Origin: Lentzea aerocolonigenes
Lineage (GTDB): Bacteria; Actinomycetota; Actinomycetes; Mycobacteriales; Pseudonocardiaceae
Assembly: GCF_000974445.1 (NCBI RefSeq)
Contig: NZ_BBOJ01000002.1
Coordinates: forward strand, 186,001-250,000
DNA length: 64,000 nt
Direction: 5' to 3'
Part shown: in pieces, positions 16,444 through 23,731 of the stretch
Position numbering within the stretch: position 1 is the stretch's first letter
Layout: each line of letters starts with the position of its first letter
Notes under the pieces: generated by a model
Told to the model about the DNA's origin: nothing
Database searches by the model: none
What the model saw: only the letters and a program-made list of their open reading frames with translations
Translations under genes and position numbers: made by a program

Positions 16444-16462
16444 TTAGGTTAGCTTTACCTTG
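16444..16462 (+). promoter_or_regulatory. DtxR/IdeR-type iron box
   Basis: TTAGGTTAGCTTTACCTTG matches the actinobacterial iron box TTAGGTTAGSCTAACCTAA at about 15 of 19 positions, with a perfect left half. It lies 45 bp upstream of the binding-protein start, where Fe2+-loaded IdeR/DmdR would block transcription when iron is plentiful. The consensus is established knowledge; binding here is inference. Confidence 0.8.
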
Positions 16463-16506
16463 TCGACGCCCGTTCTGACCTGGGGGTGAGTCGAGGAGGA
16501 CCGCTG

Positions 16507-17517
16507 GTGAGGCGTCGTGCACGCACCGTGATGGTGGTGGCCGCGCTGTTGGCGTCGACGTTGTCGGCCTGCAGTTCCGCGAACGACCTGGTCATTTATT
16601 CGGGCCGCAACGAACAATTGGTCGGCGCCCTCCTCGACCAGCTGGAAGCCGCCGTCGGAATCGACGTCCAGGTGCGGTACGGCGGCAGCGGTGAAATGGC
16701 CGCGCAGCTGCTGGAAGAAGGCCAGGGAACCGAGGCCGACCTGTTCTTCTCGCAGGACGCCGGTGCGCTCGGCGCCGTCGGCGCGCAGGGCAGGCTGGCG
16801 GAGCTGCCCGCGGACGTGCTCGGCATGGTGCCGGAGAACTACCGGGCGCGCGACAAGCGGTGGGTGGCCACGAGCGCACGTGCTCGCGTCATCGCCTACG
16901 ACCCCCGCGTGCTGCAGGAGACCGAGCTGCCCCAGACGGTCGACGAGGTCGTCGACCCGAAGTGGAAGGGCAAGATCGGGTACGCGCCGACCAACGGGTC
17001 GTGGCAGGCGTTCGTGACGTCGGTCCGGGTGCTCAAGGGCGAGGAGTTCGCCAAGGACTGGCTGAAGAAGTTCGCCGCCAACGAGCCCAAGCGGTTCGAC
17101 AACAACAACAGCATCCTCAAGGCCGTCGACGACGGTCAGCTCCCCTTTGGACTGATCAACCACTACTACTGGTACGCCATGGTCGCGGAGAAGGGCGGCG
17201 AGGCGAACGTCAAGGCCAGGCTGCACCGCGTCGGCAACGGTGACCCGCTCGCGCTGGTCAACGTGGCGGGCGTCGGGATCGTCCAGGGCAGCAACCAGAG
17301 CGAGGCCGCGCAGAAGGCCGTCCGGTTCCTGCTGTCCGAGCAGGCGCAACGGCACTTCGCCGACGTGACCGCCGAGTACCCGGCCAACCCCGGGGTGAAG
17401 CCCGGCAAGCACCAGCTGCCGCCGATCACGGACCTGCACGCCCCCGACATCGACCTCTCCAAGCTCTCGTCCCTGCAGGAGACGGTGAAGCTGTTGCAGG
17501 AAGCGGGGTTGTCCTGA
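16507..17517 (+). CDS. Fe(III) ABC transporter substrate-binding lipoprotein (FbpA/FutA-like)
   Basis: 336 residues. The lipobox LSAC follows a short membrane segment. The mature protein begins DLVIYSGRNEQLVGALLDQ, the standard opening of class I ferric-ion binding proteins, and has SQDAGALGAVGAQGRL, WVATSARARVIAYDP and GLINHYYWYAM (a Tyr cluster of the kind that binds ferric iron). GTG 16507 is chosen for the GAGGAGGA 6 nt upstream. It captures Fe3+ outside the membrane. First gene of a four-gene coupled operon behind an iron box. Confidence 0.92.
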   Translation: MRRRARTVMVVAALLASTLSACSSANDLVIYSGRNEQLVGALLDQLEAAVGIDVQVRYGGSGEMAAQLLEEGQGTEADLFFSQDAGALGAVGAQGRLAELPADVLGMVPENYRARDKRWVATSARARVIAYDPRVLQETELPQTVDEVVDPKWKGKIGYAPTNGSWQAFVTSVRVLKGEEFAKDWLKKFAANEPKRFDNNNSILKAVDDGQLPFGLINHYYWYAMVAEKGGEANVKARLHRVGNGDPLALVNVAGVGIVQGSNQSEAAQKAVRFLLSEQAQRHFADVTAEYPANPGVKPGKHQLPPITDLHAPDIDLSKLSSLQETVKLLQEAGLS

Positions 17518-19034
17518 GGCCCGCCCACCGGGCCGCCCCTGCACTCACCACGCTCTCCCTCCTCGTCGCCGCGGCGGCCGTGCTGCCGCTGGCGTACCTG
17601 GCCGTGCGCTCGTTCGAACGCGGCGGAGGGGTCGTGTGGGACGTGCTCGCGCGGACCCGGACCGCGGAACTGGCGCTGCGGAGCCTGTCGCTCGCGGTGG
17701 CGGTGACGGCCTCGTGCCTCGTCCTCGGCGTGCTCGGCGCGTGGCTCGTCGTGCGTTCGGATCTGATGGGGCGCAGGGCTTTCGGCGTGCTGCTGGTGCT
17801 GCCGCTCGCGGTGCCGTCGTACGTCGCCGGGTTCACCTGGATCTCCGTGGTGCCGGACCTCACCGGGTTCGCGGGCGCGTTCGTGGTGCTGACGCTGGTG
17901 TCGTACCCGTACGTGCTGCTGCCGGTGGCGGCCGCGTTGCGCACGGCCGACCCGGCGGTGGAGGAGGTCGCGCGGTCACTCGGGCGGACCAGCCGTCAGG
18001 TGTTCTTCTCCTTGACGCTGCGGCAGATCCGCCCCGCGGCGCTCGCGGGCGGGCTGCTGGTGGCGCTGTACGTGCTGAGCGACTTCGGCGCGGTGTCGCT
18101 CATGCGGTACGAGGCGTTCACGCTCGGCATCTACACGAGCTACCGGGCGTCGTTCGACCGCACCCCGGCGGCGGTTCTCGGACTGGTGCTGGTGGTGCTG
18201 GCGATCGCGTTGACCGTCGGTGAACGCAAGGCACGCGGTGTGGTGGCGCACCGCGGCCGACGGCAGCCGTCGACCGTGCCGCTCGGACGGGCGCGAGTAC
18301 CGGCGTTGGCGGGAACGGTCGTGCTGGTCCTGCTGACGCTCGGCGTGCCGGTGGTCAGTCTCGTGTGGTGGCTGGTCGCGGGCACTTCGACGTTCTCCGT
18401 CGCGGACCTCCTCGCCACCACCGGGAACACGGTCGCGGTGTCGGCGTTCGGCGCGCTGCTGACACTCGTTCTGGCGTTGCCCGTGGGAATCCTGGCCGCG
18501 CGGCACCAGGGCCGGCTCGTACGAGGGGTCGAGCTGGCCGGGTTCGCGGGGCACGCGCTGCCGGGCATCACCGTCGGACTCGCGCTGGTGTTCTTCGGCA
18601 TCCGGTTCGCCCCGCCGCTGTACCAGACGACACCGATGCTGGCGTTCGCGTACGCGGTGCTGTTCCTGCCGCTGGCCATCGGGGCGGTGCGCACAGGTGT
18701 GGCGCACGCGCCGCCCGTGCTGGAGGACGTCTCCCGGTCGCTCGGCGTCGGGCGCTGGGAGACGGGCCGGCGGGTGACGGTGCCGCTGGCCGCGCCGGGG
18801 ATCCTGGCCGGGACCGCGCTCGTGTTCCTGACCTGTGCCAAGGAGTTGCCGGCGACGTTGCTGCTGCGACCGACCGGGATGGACACCCTGGCGACCGAGC
18901 TGTGGACGCGCACGGAGATCGGCGCCTATGCCGCGGCGGCGCCGTATGCGGCGGTTCTGCTTGTGGTGGCAGCGATTCCGGCGGTGGTGCTGGACCGGTT
19001 CCTGCGCCGAACAATTCAGGGAGGTGAGCGGTGA
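17514..19034 (+). CDS. Fe(III) ABC transporter permease (FbpB-like, two-domain)
   Basis: About 506 residues with two copies of the binding-protein-dependent permease domain. EAA-type loops are seen at VEEVARSLGRTSRQVFFSL and LEDVSRSLGVGRWETGRRV. The first ATG/GTG/TTG start in frame is GTG 17580, but that removes the first half of membrane helix 1 (PALTTLSLLVAAAAVLPLA). A CTG at 17514 overlaps the binding-protein stop (CTGA) and restores the helix, so a rare CTG start with coupling is favoured; 17580 is the conservative choice. It forms the membrane channel for ferric iron. Confidence 0.88.
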   Translation: MRPAHRAAPALTTLSLLVAAAAVLPLAYLAVRSFERGGGVVWDVLARTRTAELALRSLSLAVAVTASCLVLGVLGAWLVVRSDLMGRRAFGVLLVLPLAVPSYVAGFTWISVVPDLTGFAGAFVVLTLVSYPYVLLPVAAALRTADPAVEEVARSLGRTSRQVFFSLTLRQIRPAALAGGLLVALYVLSDFGAVSLMRYEAFTLGIYTSYRASFDRTPAAVLGLVLVVLAIALTVGERKARGVVAHRGRRQPSTVPLGRARVPALAGTVVLVLLTLGVPVVSLVWWLVAGTSTFSVADLLATTGNTVAVSAFGALLTLVLALPVGILAARHQGRLVRGVELAGFAGHALPGITVGLALVFFGIRFAPPLYQTTPMLAFAYAVLFLPLAIGAVRTGVAHAPPVLEDVSRSLGVGRWETGRRVTVPLAAPGILAGTALVFLTCAKELPATLLLRPTGMDTLATELWTRTEIGAYAAAAPYAAVLLVVAAIPAVVLDRFLRRTIQGGER

Positions 19035-20032
19035 GCGGCTTGACCGTGAAGCGACTGGTCGCGGGCTACGGCGGGGATCCCGTGCTGCGCGAGGTCGATT
19101 TCGAGGTGCCGGAAGGCGGTCTGCTCGCCGTGCTCGGGCCCTCCGGGTGCGGCAAGACGACGTTGCTGCGCGTCCTGGCGGGCTTTCACCCCGTGTCGTC
19201 GGGCGAGGTGTGGCTGGGTGGGAGGCAGCTGACGTCCGCCGTGCCGCCCGAGCAGCGCGGGATCGGGATCGTGCCGCAGGAAGGCGCGTTGTTCCCGCAC
19301 CTGACCGTGGCGGGCAACGTCGGGTTCGGACTCCGGCGAGGTGACCGCGGCGCACGGGTCGAGGAACTGCTCGACCTGGTCGGACTCGCGGGCTTCGGTG
19401 CGCGCATGCCCGCCGAGCTGTCCGGCGGCCAGGCACAACGGGTCGCGCTGGCACGCGCGTTGGCACCACGACCGGGAGTCGTGCTGCTCGACGAACCGTT
19501 CTCCGCGCTGGACGCCGGACTGCGCGAGGAGCTCCGGGCCGACGTGCGCGCGACGCTGAAGGCGGCCGGCGCGACGGCGTTGCTCGTGACGCACGACCAG
19601 GAAGAAGCGCTGGGGATCGCCGACCACGTGGTGGTGCTGCGCGACGGTGCCGTGGCGCAGTTCGCGAGGCCGCAGACCATCTACACCTCCCCCGCAGACC
19701 TCGGCGTGGCGCTGTTCGTGGGCGAAGCGGTGACGTTCCAGGGCGTCGCCCGCTCCGGCCTGGTCGCCACACCGCTCGGCGAGCTGCGGACGTCCGGCGA
19801 CGGACCCGGAACCGTGCTGGTGCGCCCGGAACAGCTGATCCTCGGCACCGGCGGAGTCATGTCCACTGTGGACGACGTGCGGTTCCACGGCCACGACGCG
19901 ACGGTACTGCTGCGCCTCGCCGACGGCACGCGGGTCCGGTCCCGCGTCCAGGGACGGGTTCCGGTGCGCGCAGGGGACTCGGTCGCGGTGTCGGTCGACG
20001 GTCCGGCGTTGTTCTTCGGAGACACACCGTGA
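19031..20032 (+). CDS. Fe(III) ABC transporter ATP-binding protein (FbpC-like)
   Basis: 333 residues. Walker A GPSGCGKTT, Q-loop VPQEGALFP, signature LSGGQAQR, Walker B VVLLDEPFSALD and switch LLVTHDQEEAL are intact. The C-terminal ~110 residues form a TOBE-like beta domain, usual for ferric-type ATPases. GTG 19031 overlaps the permease stop and its own stop overlaps the next start (GTGA at 20029-20032), so it is translationally coupled on both sides. It energises iron import. Confidence 0.92.
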   Translation: MSGLTVKRLVAGYGGDPVLREVDFEVPEGGLLAVLGPSGCGKTTLLRVLAGFHPVSSGEVWLGGRQLTSAVPPEQRGIGIVPQEGALFPHLTVAGNVGFGLRRGDRGARVEELLDLVGLAGFGARMPAELSGGQAQRVALARALAPRPGVVLLDEPFSALDAGLREELRADVRATLKAAGATALLVTHDQEEALGIADHVVVLRDGAVAQFARPQTIYTSPADLGVALFVGEAVTFQGVARSGLVATPLGELRTSGDGPGTVLVRPEQLILGTGGVMSTVDDVRFHGHDATVLLRLADGTRVRSRVQGRVPVRAGDSVAVSVDGPALFFGDTP

Positions 20033-22518
20033 CGGCGACCGCGGACCTCGGGTTCGCCGACGACCTCGCCGTGCACGGAAACCGGCTCGCCCTCGTGACC
20101 GAAGACGGCTCCCTCACCTACGAGGAACTGGACCAGCGCGTGGCGGCGGCGTGCGAACGGCTCGGCACGACGCGCCGGCTCGTGCTGCTCGCCGCGGAGA
20201 ACGACGTCGACTCGATCGTGGCGTACCTGGCGGCGTTGCGCGGCCGGCACCCGGTGGTGCTCGCGGCGGCGGGGCAGGTTCCGGCGCTCGTGTCGGCGTA
20301 CGACCCGGATGTGGTGGTCTCGGGCTCGTGGGAGGACCGGCGCCGCGGCACGGCGTACGACTCGGACGCGAGGGCCACCGGCACCTGGACCGAGCAGCAC
20401 CACGGCACCGTCCACGACTCCCACGCGAGAACCACCGGCACCTGGACCGAACGACACCACGGCACCGTTCACGACCTGCACCCCGAACTCGCCCTTCTGC
20501 TCTCGACCTCCGGCACCACCGGATCACCCAAGCTCGTCCGGCTCAGCCTCGACAGCCTCACCGCGAACGCCGCCGCGATCGCCACCTACCTGGACATCCG
20601 GCCGTCCGACCGCGCCATCACCTCGTTGCCGCTGCACTACTGCTACGGCCTGTCCGTCGTGAACAGCAACCTCGCGCGTGGAGCCGGCCTGGTGCTGACC
20701 GGCCGTTCGGTGATCGAGCCGGAGTTCTGGGACCTCGTGCGTTCCCACGGCGTGACGAGCCTGCACGGCGTGCCGCACACGTTCGGGCTCCTCGACGGCA
20801 TCGGGTTCGCCGGCATGGACGTGCCGTCGCTGCGGTACGTGACGCAAGCCGGTGGGCGGCTGGCCCCTGCGGACGTCGCGCGGTACGCGGCACTGGGCGA
20901 AGAACGCGGCTGGCAGTTCTTCGTCATGTACGGCCAAACCGAGGCCACCGCACGCATGGCCTACCTGCCGCCGCAACTCGCAGCGACCCACCCGTCCGCG
21001 ATCGGGGTCGCGATCCCCGGCGGCGAGCTGCTGCTGGACGACGGTGAGCTGGTCTTCCGCGGCCCCAACGTCATGCTCGGCTACGCGCACTCCCCCGCGG
21101 ACCTGGCGCTCGGCCGCACGACGTTCGAGCTGCGGACCGGAGACCTCGGCTCGGTCGACGGCGGCGTGTACTCGGTGACCGGCCGCAAGAACCGGTTCGT
21201 GAAGCCGTTCGGGCTGCGCGTCGACCTCGACCAGATCGAACGATCACTGCTGGCGGACGGCCTCCGCATGGCCTGCACGGGCGACGACGACGGCCTGGTC
21301 GTCGCGGTGCTCGGCCCGGCCGACCGCGCGGTGCGGCTGATCCGCGCCCTCACCGATCTTCCCGCGTCCGCCGTCCGCGCCTACTCGGTGACGTCGATTC
21401 CGTTGCTGTCCAACGGGAAAATCGACTACAAGGCCGTCGCCGCGCCTCAGGATCCCGAGTCGGCGTCGGTGCGCGAGGTGTTCGCGACGGTGCTCGGTGT
21501 GCGGTCGGTGCCGTCCGACGCGACGTTCAACTCGCTGGGCGGCGACTCCCTGCGCTACGTGCAGATGACCGTGCGACTGCAACGGTTGCTGGGCGACCTG
21601 CCCCGCGACTGGCCGACGACGCCGGTGTCGTCGCTGGAAGAGCTCCGCGGCAGGCGCGGCCGGTTGCCGATGATCGACACCACGATCGTGCTGCGGGCGT
21701 TGTCGATCCTGCTGATCGTCGGCTCACACGTCGGGTTCTTCAAGCTGCTCGGCGGCGCGCACCTGCTGCTCGTGGTGGCGGGCTGGAACTTCGCCCGCTT
21801 CCTGCTGCCCGCCGACCCGCTGCGGATCCTGCGTGCCACGGCCTTCATCGCCGTGCCGACGTCGCTCTGGCTCGTCTACCGGGCCGCGGTCACCGACGAC
21901 GTCACGCTCGACAACGTGTTGCTGGTCAACAACTTCACGAGGGTCGGCGCCGCCGGCTACTGGTTCGCCGAGGTGCTCGTCCACTTCCTCCTGTTGTGCG
22001 CCCTGATCTTCGTGATCCCGGCGTTCCGGCGCTGGGAACAACGGCACGGCTACGCGTTCGCACTGGCGTTGCTCGGCGTGACGCTGGCACTGAGGTTCAC
22101 CGTCGAAGGCGACTTCTTCGTGCGCAACATGACCACGCTCGGCGCGGCGTGGTTCATCGCGCTGGGCTGGCTCGCCCAGCGCAGTGCCGTGAGCCACGCC
22201 GCGCTGTGGCAGAAGTGCCTCGTCGTGGTGGTCGTGGTCGCGATGGTCCCCGGCCGCATGGAGGACCTCTCCCGCGAGATCGTCGTGATAACGGGCCTGA
22301 TCCTGCTGCTGTCGCTGTCCCGCCTGCCGGTGCCGCGCGCCCTGCTCACCCCGCTCAGCCTGCTCGCCAGCGCCTCACTCGCCATCTACCTGACGCACTA
22401 CGCCGTCTTCCCGCACCTCCAACCGGAAGTGCCGGCGGCGATCGTCTGGGTGGTGTGCATCGCGGTGGGCTGTGCGGTGTGGAGCGGGATCACCAGGGTG
22501 GTCAGAGCGGCGCGCTGA
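20029..22518 (+). CDS. Adenylation-carrier-acyltransferase-3 fusion protein, iron-operon encoded
   Basis: 829 residues. Residues 1 to about 475 are an ANL adenylation domain: LLSTSGTTGSPKLVRL (A3), VMYGQTEATARM (A5), ELRTGDLG (A7), GRKNRFVKPFGLRVDLDQIE (A8), LSNGKIDYKAV with the A10 Lys. Residues about 480-540 are a carrier domain with the phosphopantetheine Ser in FNSLGGDSLRYVQ. From about 548 the protein is membrane-embedded and begins VLRALSILLIVGSHVGFF, the opening of acyltransferase-3 proteins with the key His. It should activate an acid, load it on its own carrier and pass it through a membrane acyltransferase. No condensation or thioesterase domain. Substrate unknown. Its GTG overlaps the iron ATPase stop. 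The C-terminus overlaps a convergent gene by 17 bp. Confidence 0.85.
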   Translation: MTATADLGFADDLAVHGNRLALVTEDGSLTYEELDQRVAAACERLGTTRRLVLLAAENDVDSIVAYLAALRGRHPVVLAAAGQVPALVSAYDPDVVVSGSWEDRRRGTAYDSDARATGTWTEQHHGTVHDSHARTTGTWTERHHGTVHDLHPELALLLSTSGTTGSPKLVRLSLDSLTANAAAIATYLDIRPSDRAITSLPLHYCYGLSVVNSNLARGAGLVLTGRSVIEPEFWDLVRSHGVTSLHGVPHTFGLLDGIGFAGMDVPSLRYVTQAGGRLAPADVARYAALGEERGWQFFVMYGQTEATARMAYLPPQLAATHPSAIGVAIPGGELLLDDGELVFRGPNVMLGYAHSPADLALGRTTFELRTGDLGSVDGGVYSVTGRKNRFVKPFGLRVDLDQIERSLLADGLRMACTGDDDGLVVAVLGPADRAVRLIRALTDLPASAVRAYSVTSIPLLSNGKIDYKAVAAPQDPESASVREVFATVLGVRSVPSDATFNSLGGDSLRYVQMTVRLQRLLGDLPRDWPTTPVSSLEELRGRRGRLPMIDTTIVLRALSILLIVGSHVGFFKLLGGAHLLLVVAGWNFARFLLPADPLRILRATAFIAVPTSLWLVYRAAVTDDVTLDNVLLVNNFTRVGAAGYWFAEVLVHFLLLCALIFVIPAFRRWEQRHGYAFALALLGVTLALRFTVEGDFFVRNMTTLGAAWFIALGWLAQRSAVSHAALWQKCLVVVVVVAMVPGRMEDLSREIVVITGLILLLSLSRLPVPRALLTPLSLLASASLAIYLTHYAVFPHLQPEVPAAIVWVVCIAVGCAVWSGITRVVRAAR
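20341..20484 (+). repeat. In-frame 57-bp tandem repeat inside the adenylation domain
   Basis: Copies begin at 20341, 20398 and 20455 (last one partial), 57 bp = 19 codons each. They encode HHGTVHDSHARTTGTWTER and close variants. The block lies between the N-terminal subdomain and the A3 phosphate loop, where ordinary adenylation domains have only a short link. Confidence 0.88.
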
Positions 22519-23089
22519 TCCGGAAGTGCTCGTCTAACCGTTCGGCGAGCTCCTCCCCCATCCCGTAGGGCGCCTGCCCCCGCACCAGGTCGAGGAACCC
22601 GAGCAGGTCCTGCCGCACCACCGCGAGGTGCACGGGCAGCTCGGCCAGCGGAACCTCGCAGGCCGGTCCGTCGGTCTTGCCGTCGTCCGGCCACACCCGG
22701 ACGACACCGTCCCCGAACTCGATCTTCGGATCCGGTGAGTGCCCGAGCCACGGGTGCACGCCGTCGAGCACGCCGCACCAGTCCCGCCAGTCCTCGATCC
22801 CCTGGCAGCACCCCGGCTCGATCACCACGCCGGTGCGCGTGTCCCGGACCAGCAGGCCGCCGGACATGATGATCTTCTCCGCCTCCAGCAGCACCCGGAG
22901 CATCGACGGCCCGTCCTGCTCGACCTGCTGGTGGTTGTTGTACTGCGCGATCGAGGCCAGGGCGGTGCCGACGTCCTCGCGCGACATCCGCCCGGACAGC
23001 ACGACGTCACCGTCCGAGTACGGCCCGGTGGGCCAGTCGGGGAAGTTGACCAGGTGGTGCGCGGCCACCACAGCGGACATCTCGATCAC
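22502..23089 (-). CDS. Hypothetical cytoplasmic protein (195 aa)
   Basis: 195 residues, acidic, no signal or membrane helix. Visible features are AAHHLVNFPDWPTGPY near the N-terminus, a central GCCQGIEDWRDWCGVLDG with three Cys, and a Trp-rich segment. I do not recognise a family; similar-looking proteins of about this length occur as hypotheticals in streptomycetes. GTG 23089 or ATG 23080 could be the start; both lie behind GGGTGA. It is convergent with the fusion gene (17-bp overlap) and divergent from the TetR gene. Confidence 0.65.
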   Translation of the reverse strand: MIEMSAVVAAHHLVNFPDWPTGPYSDGDVVLSGRMSREDVGTALASIAQYNNHQQVEQDGPSMLRVLLEAEKIIMSGGLLVRDTRTGVVIEPGCCQGIEDWRDWCGVLDGVHPWLGHSPDPKIEFGDGVVRVWPDDGKTDGPACEVPLAELPVHLAVVRQDLLGFLDLVRGQAPYGMGEELAERLDEHFRISAPL

Positions 23090-23131
23090 TCACCCATTAT
23101 GGTGACGAACACCACCGACCACTTCGGTCGG

Positions 23132-23156
23132 TTTACCTACCGAACCGGTCGGTAAA
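23132..23156. promoter_or_regulatory. TetR operator palindrome
   Basis: A 25-bp dyad with arms TTTACCTACCG and CGGTCGGTAAA (one mismatched pair), lying 19 bp before the TetR start. It is the natural autoregulatory site for the TetR-MMPL operon. A further half-site CGGTCGGTTTA abuts on the left. Confidence 0.78.
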
Positions 23157-23174
23157 CGTCGTAAAGTCGTCGGC

Positions 23175-23726
23175 ATGCCACGACAGCCCAGGACCGGGGT
23201 CGACGAGAAGCTCCTCGACGCCGCCGCCGCGCTCTTCGCCCGGCACGGCTTCGAGCAGACCTCGTTGAAGTCGCTCGCGGACGCCGTCGGCCTGTCCAAG
23301 GCGGGCCTGCTGCACCACTTCCCGAGCAAGGACGCCCTCTTCGAAGCGGCATGGGCGCAGAGCCGCGTGCTGAGCAAGCAGGTGGCCGACCTCGTCGCCC
23401 CCCTGCCTGCCGGGCCCGCGCGGGAACGCCGGGCGCTGGAGCTGCTCACCGACGTCGCGCTCGACCGTCCAGGGCTCGTCGCACTGCTGTTCCGGTCGTT
23501 GACGGCACCGCGTGAGGACCCGCAGCAGGCGCAGGACGAACTGCTGATCAACGAGATGTTCGTCGTCGACCCCGAGAAAGAGCTCGCGCGCGCGATCCGG
23601 ATCGTCGGCGCGCTCAGCGCCATGGCCGTACTGACCCTCATGGCCAACCAGGAGGGCGACAAGACGACGTGGCGCCCCTTGATCCTCGCTACCTGTTACG
23701 ACGCACTCGGCCACCAGGAGGCCTGA
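23175..23726 (+). CDS. TetR family regulator of the MMPL exporter
   Basis: 183 residues. The N-terminal HTH is typical: KLLDAAAALFARHGFEQTSLKSLADAVGLSKAGLLHHFPSKDALFEAAW. The C-terminal ligand domain is diverged, as usual. It lies directly behind a 25-bp palindrome and 5 bp ahead of the MMPL transporter gene, so it most likely represses both until a transported compound or toxic lipid/drug binds. ATG 23175 begins shortly after the operator. Confidence 0.9.
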   Translation: MPRQPRTGVDEKLLDAAAALFARHGFEQTSLKSLADAVGLSKAGLLHHFPSKDALFEAAWAQSRVLSKQVADLVAPLPAGPARERRALELLTDVALDRPGLVALLFRSLTAPREDPQQAQDELLINEMFVVDPEKELARAIRIVGALSAMAVLTLMANQEGDKTTWRPLILATCYDALGHQEA

Positions 23727-23731
23727 CCACC

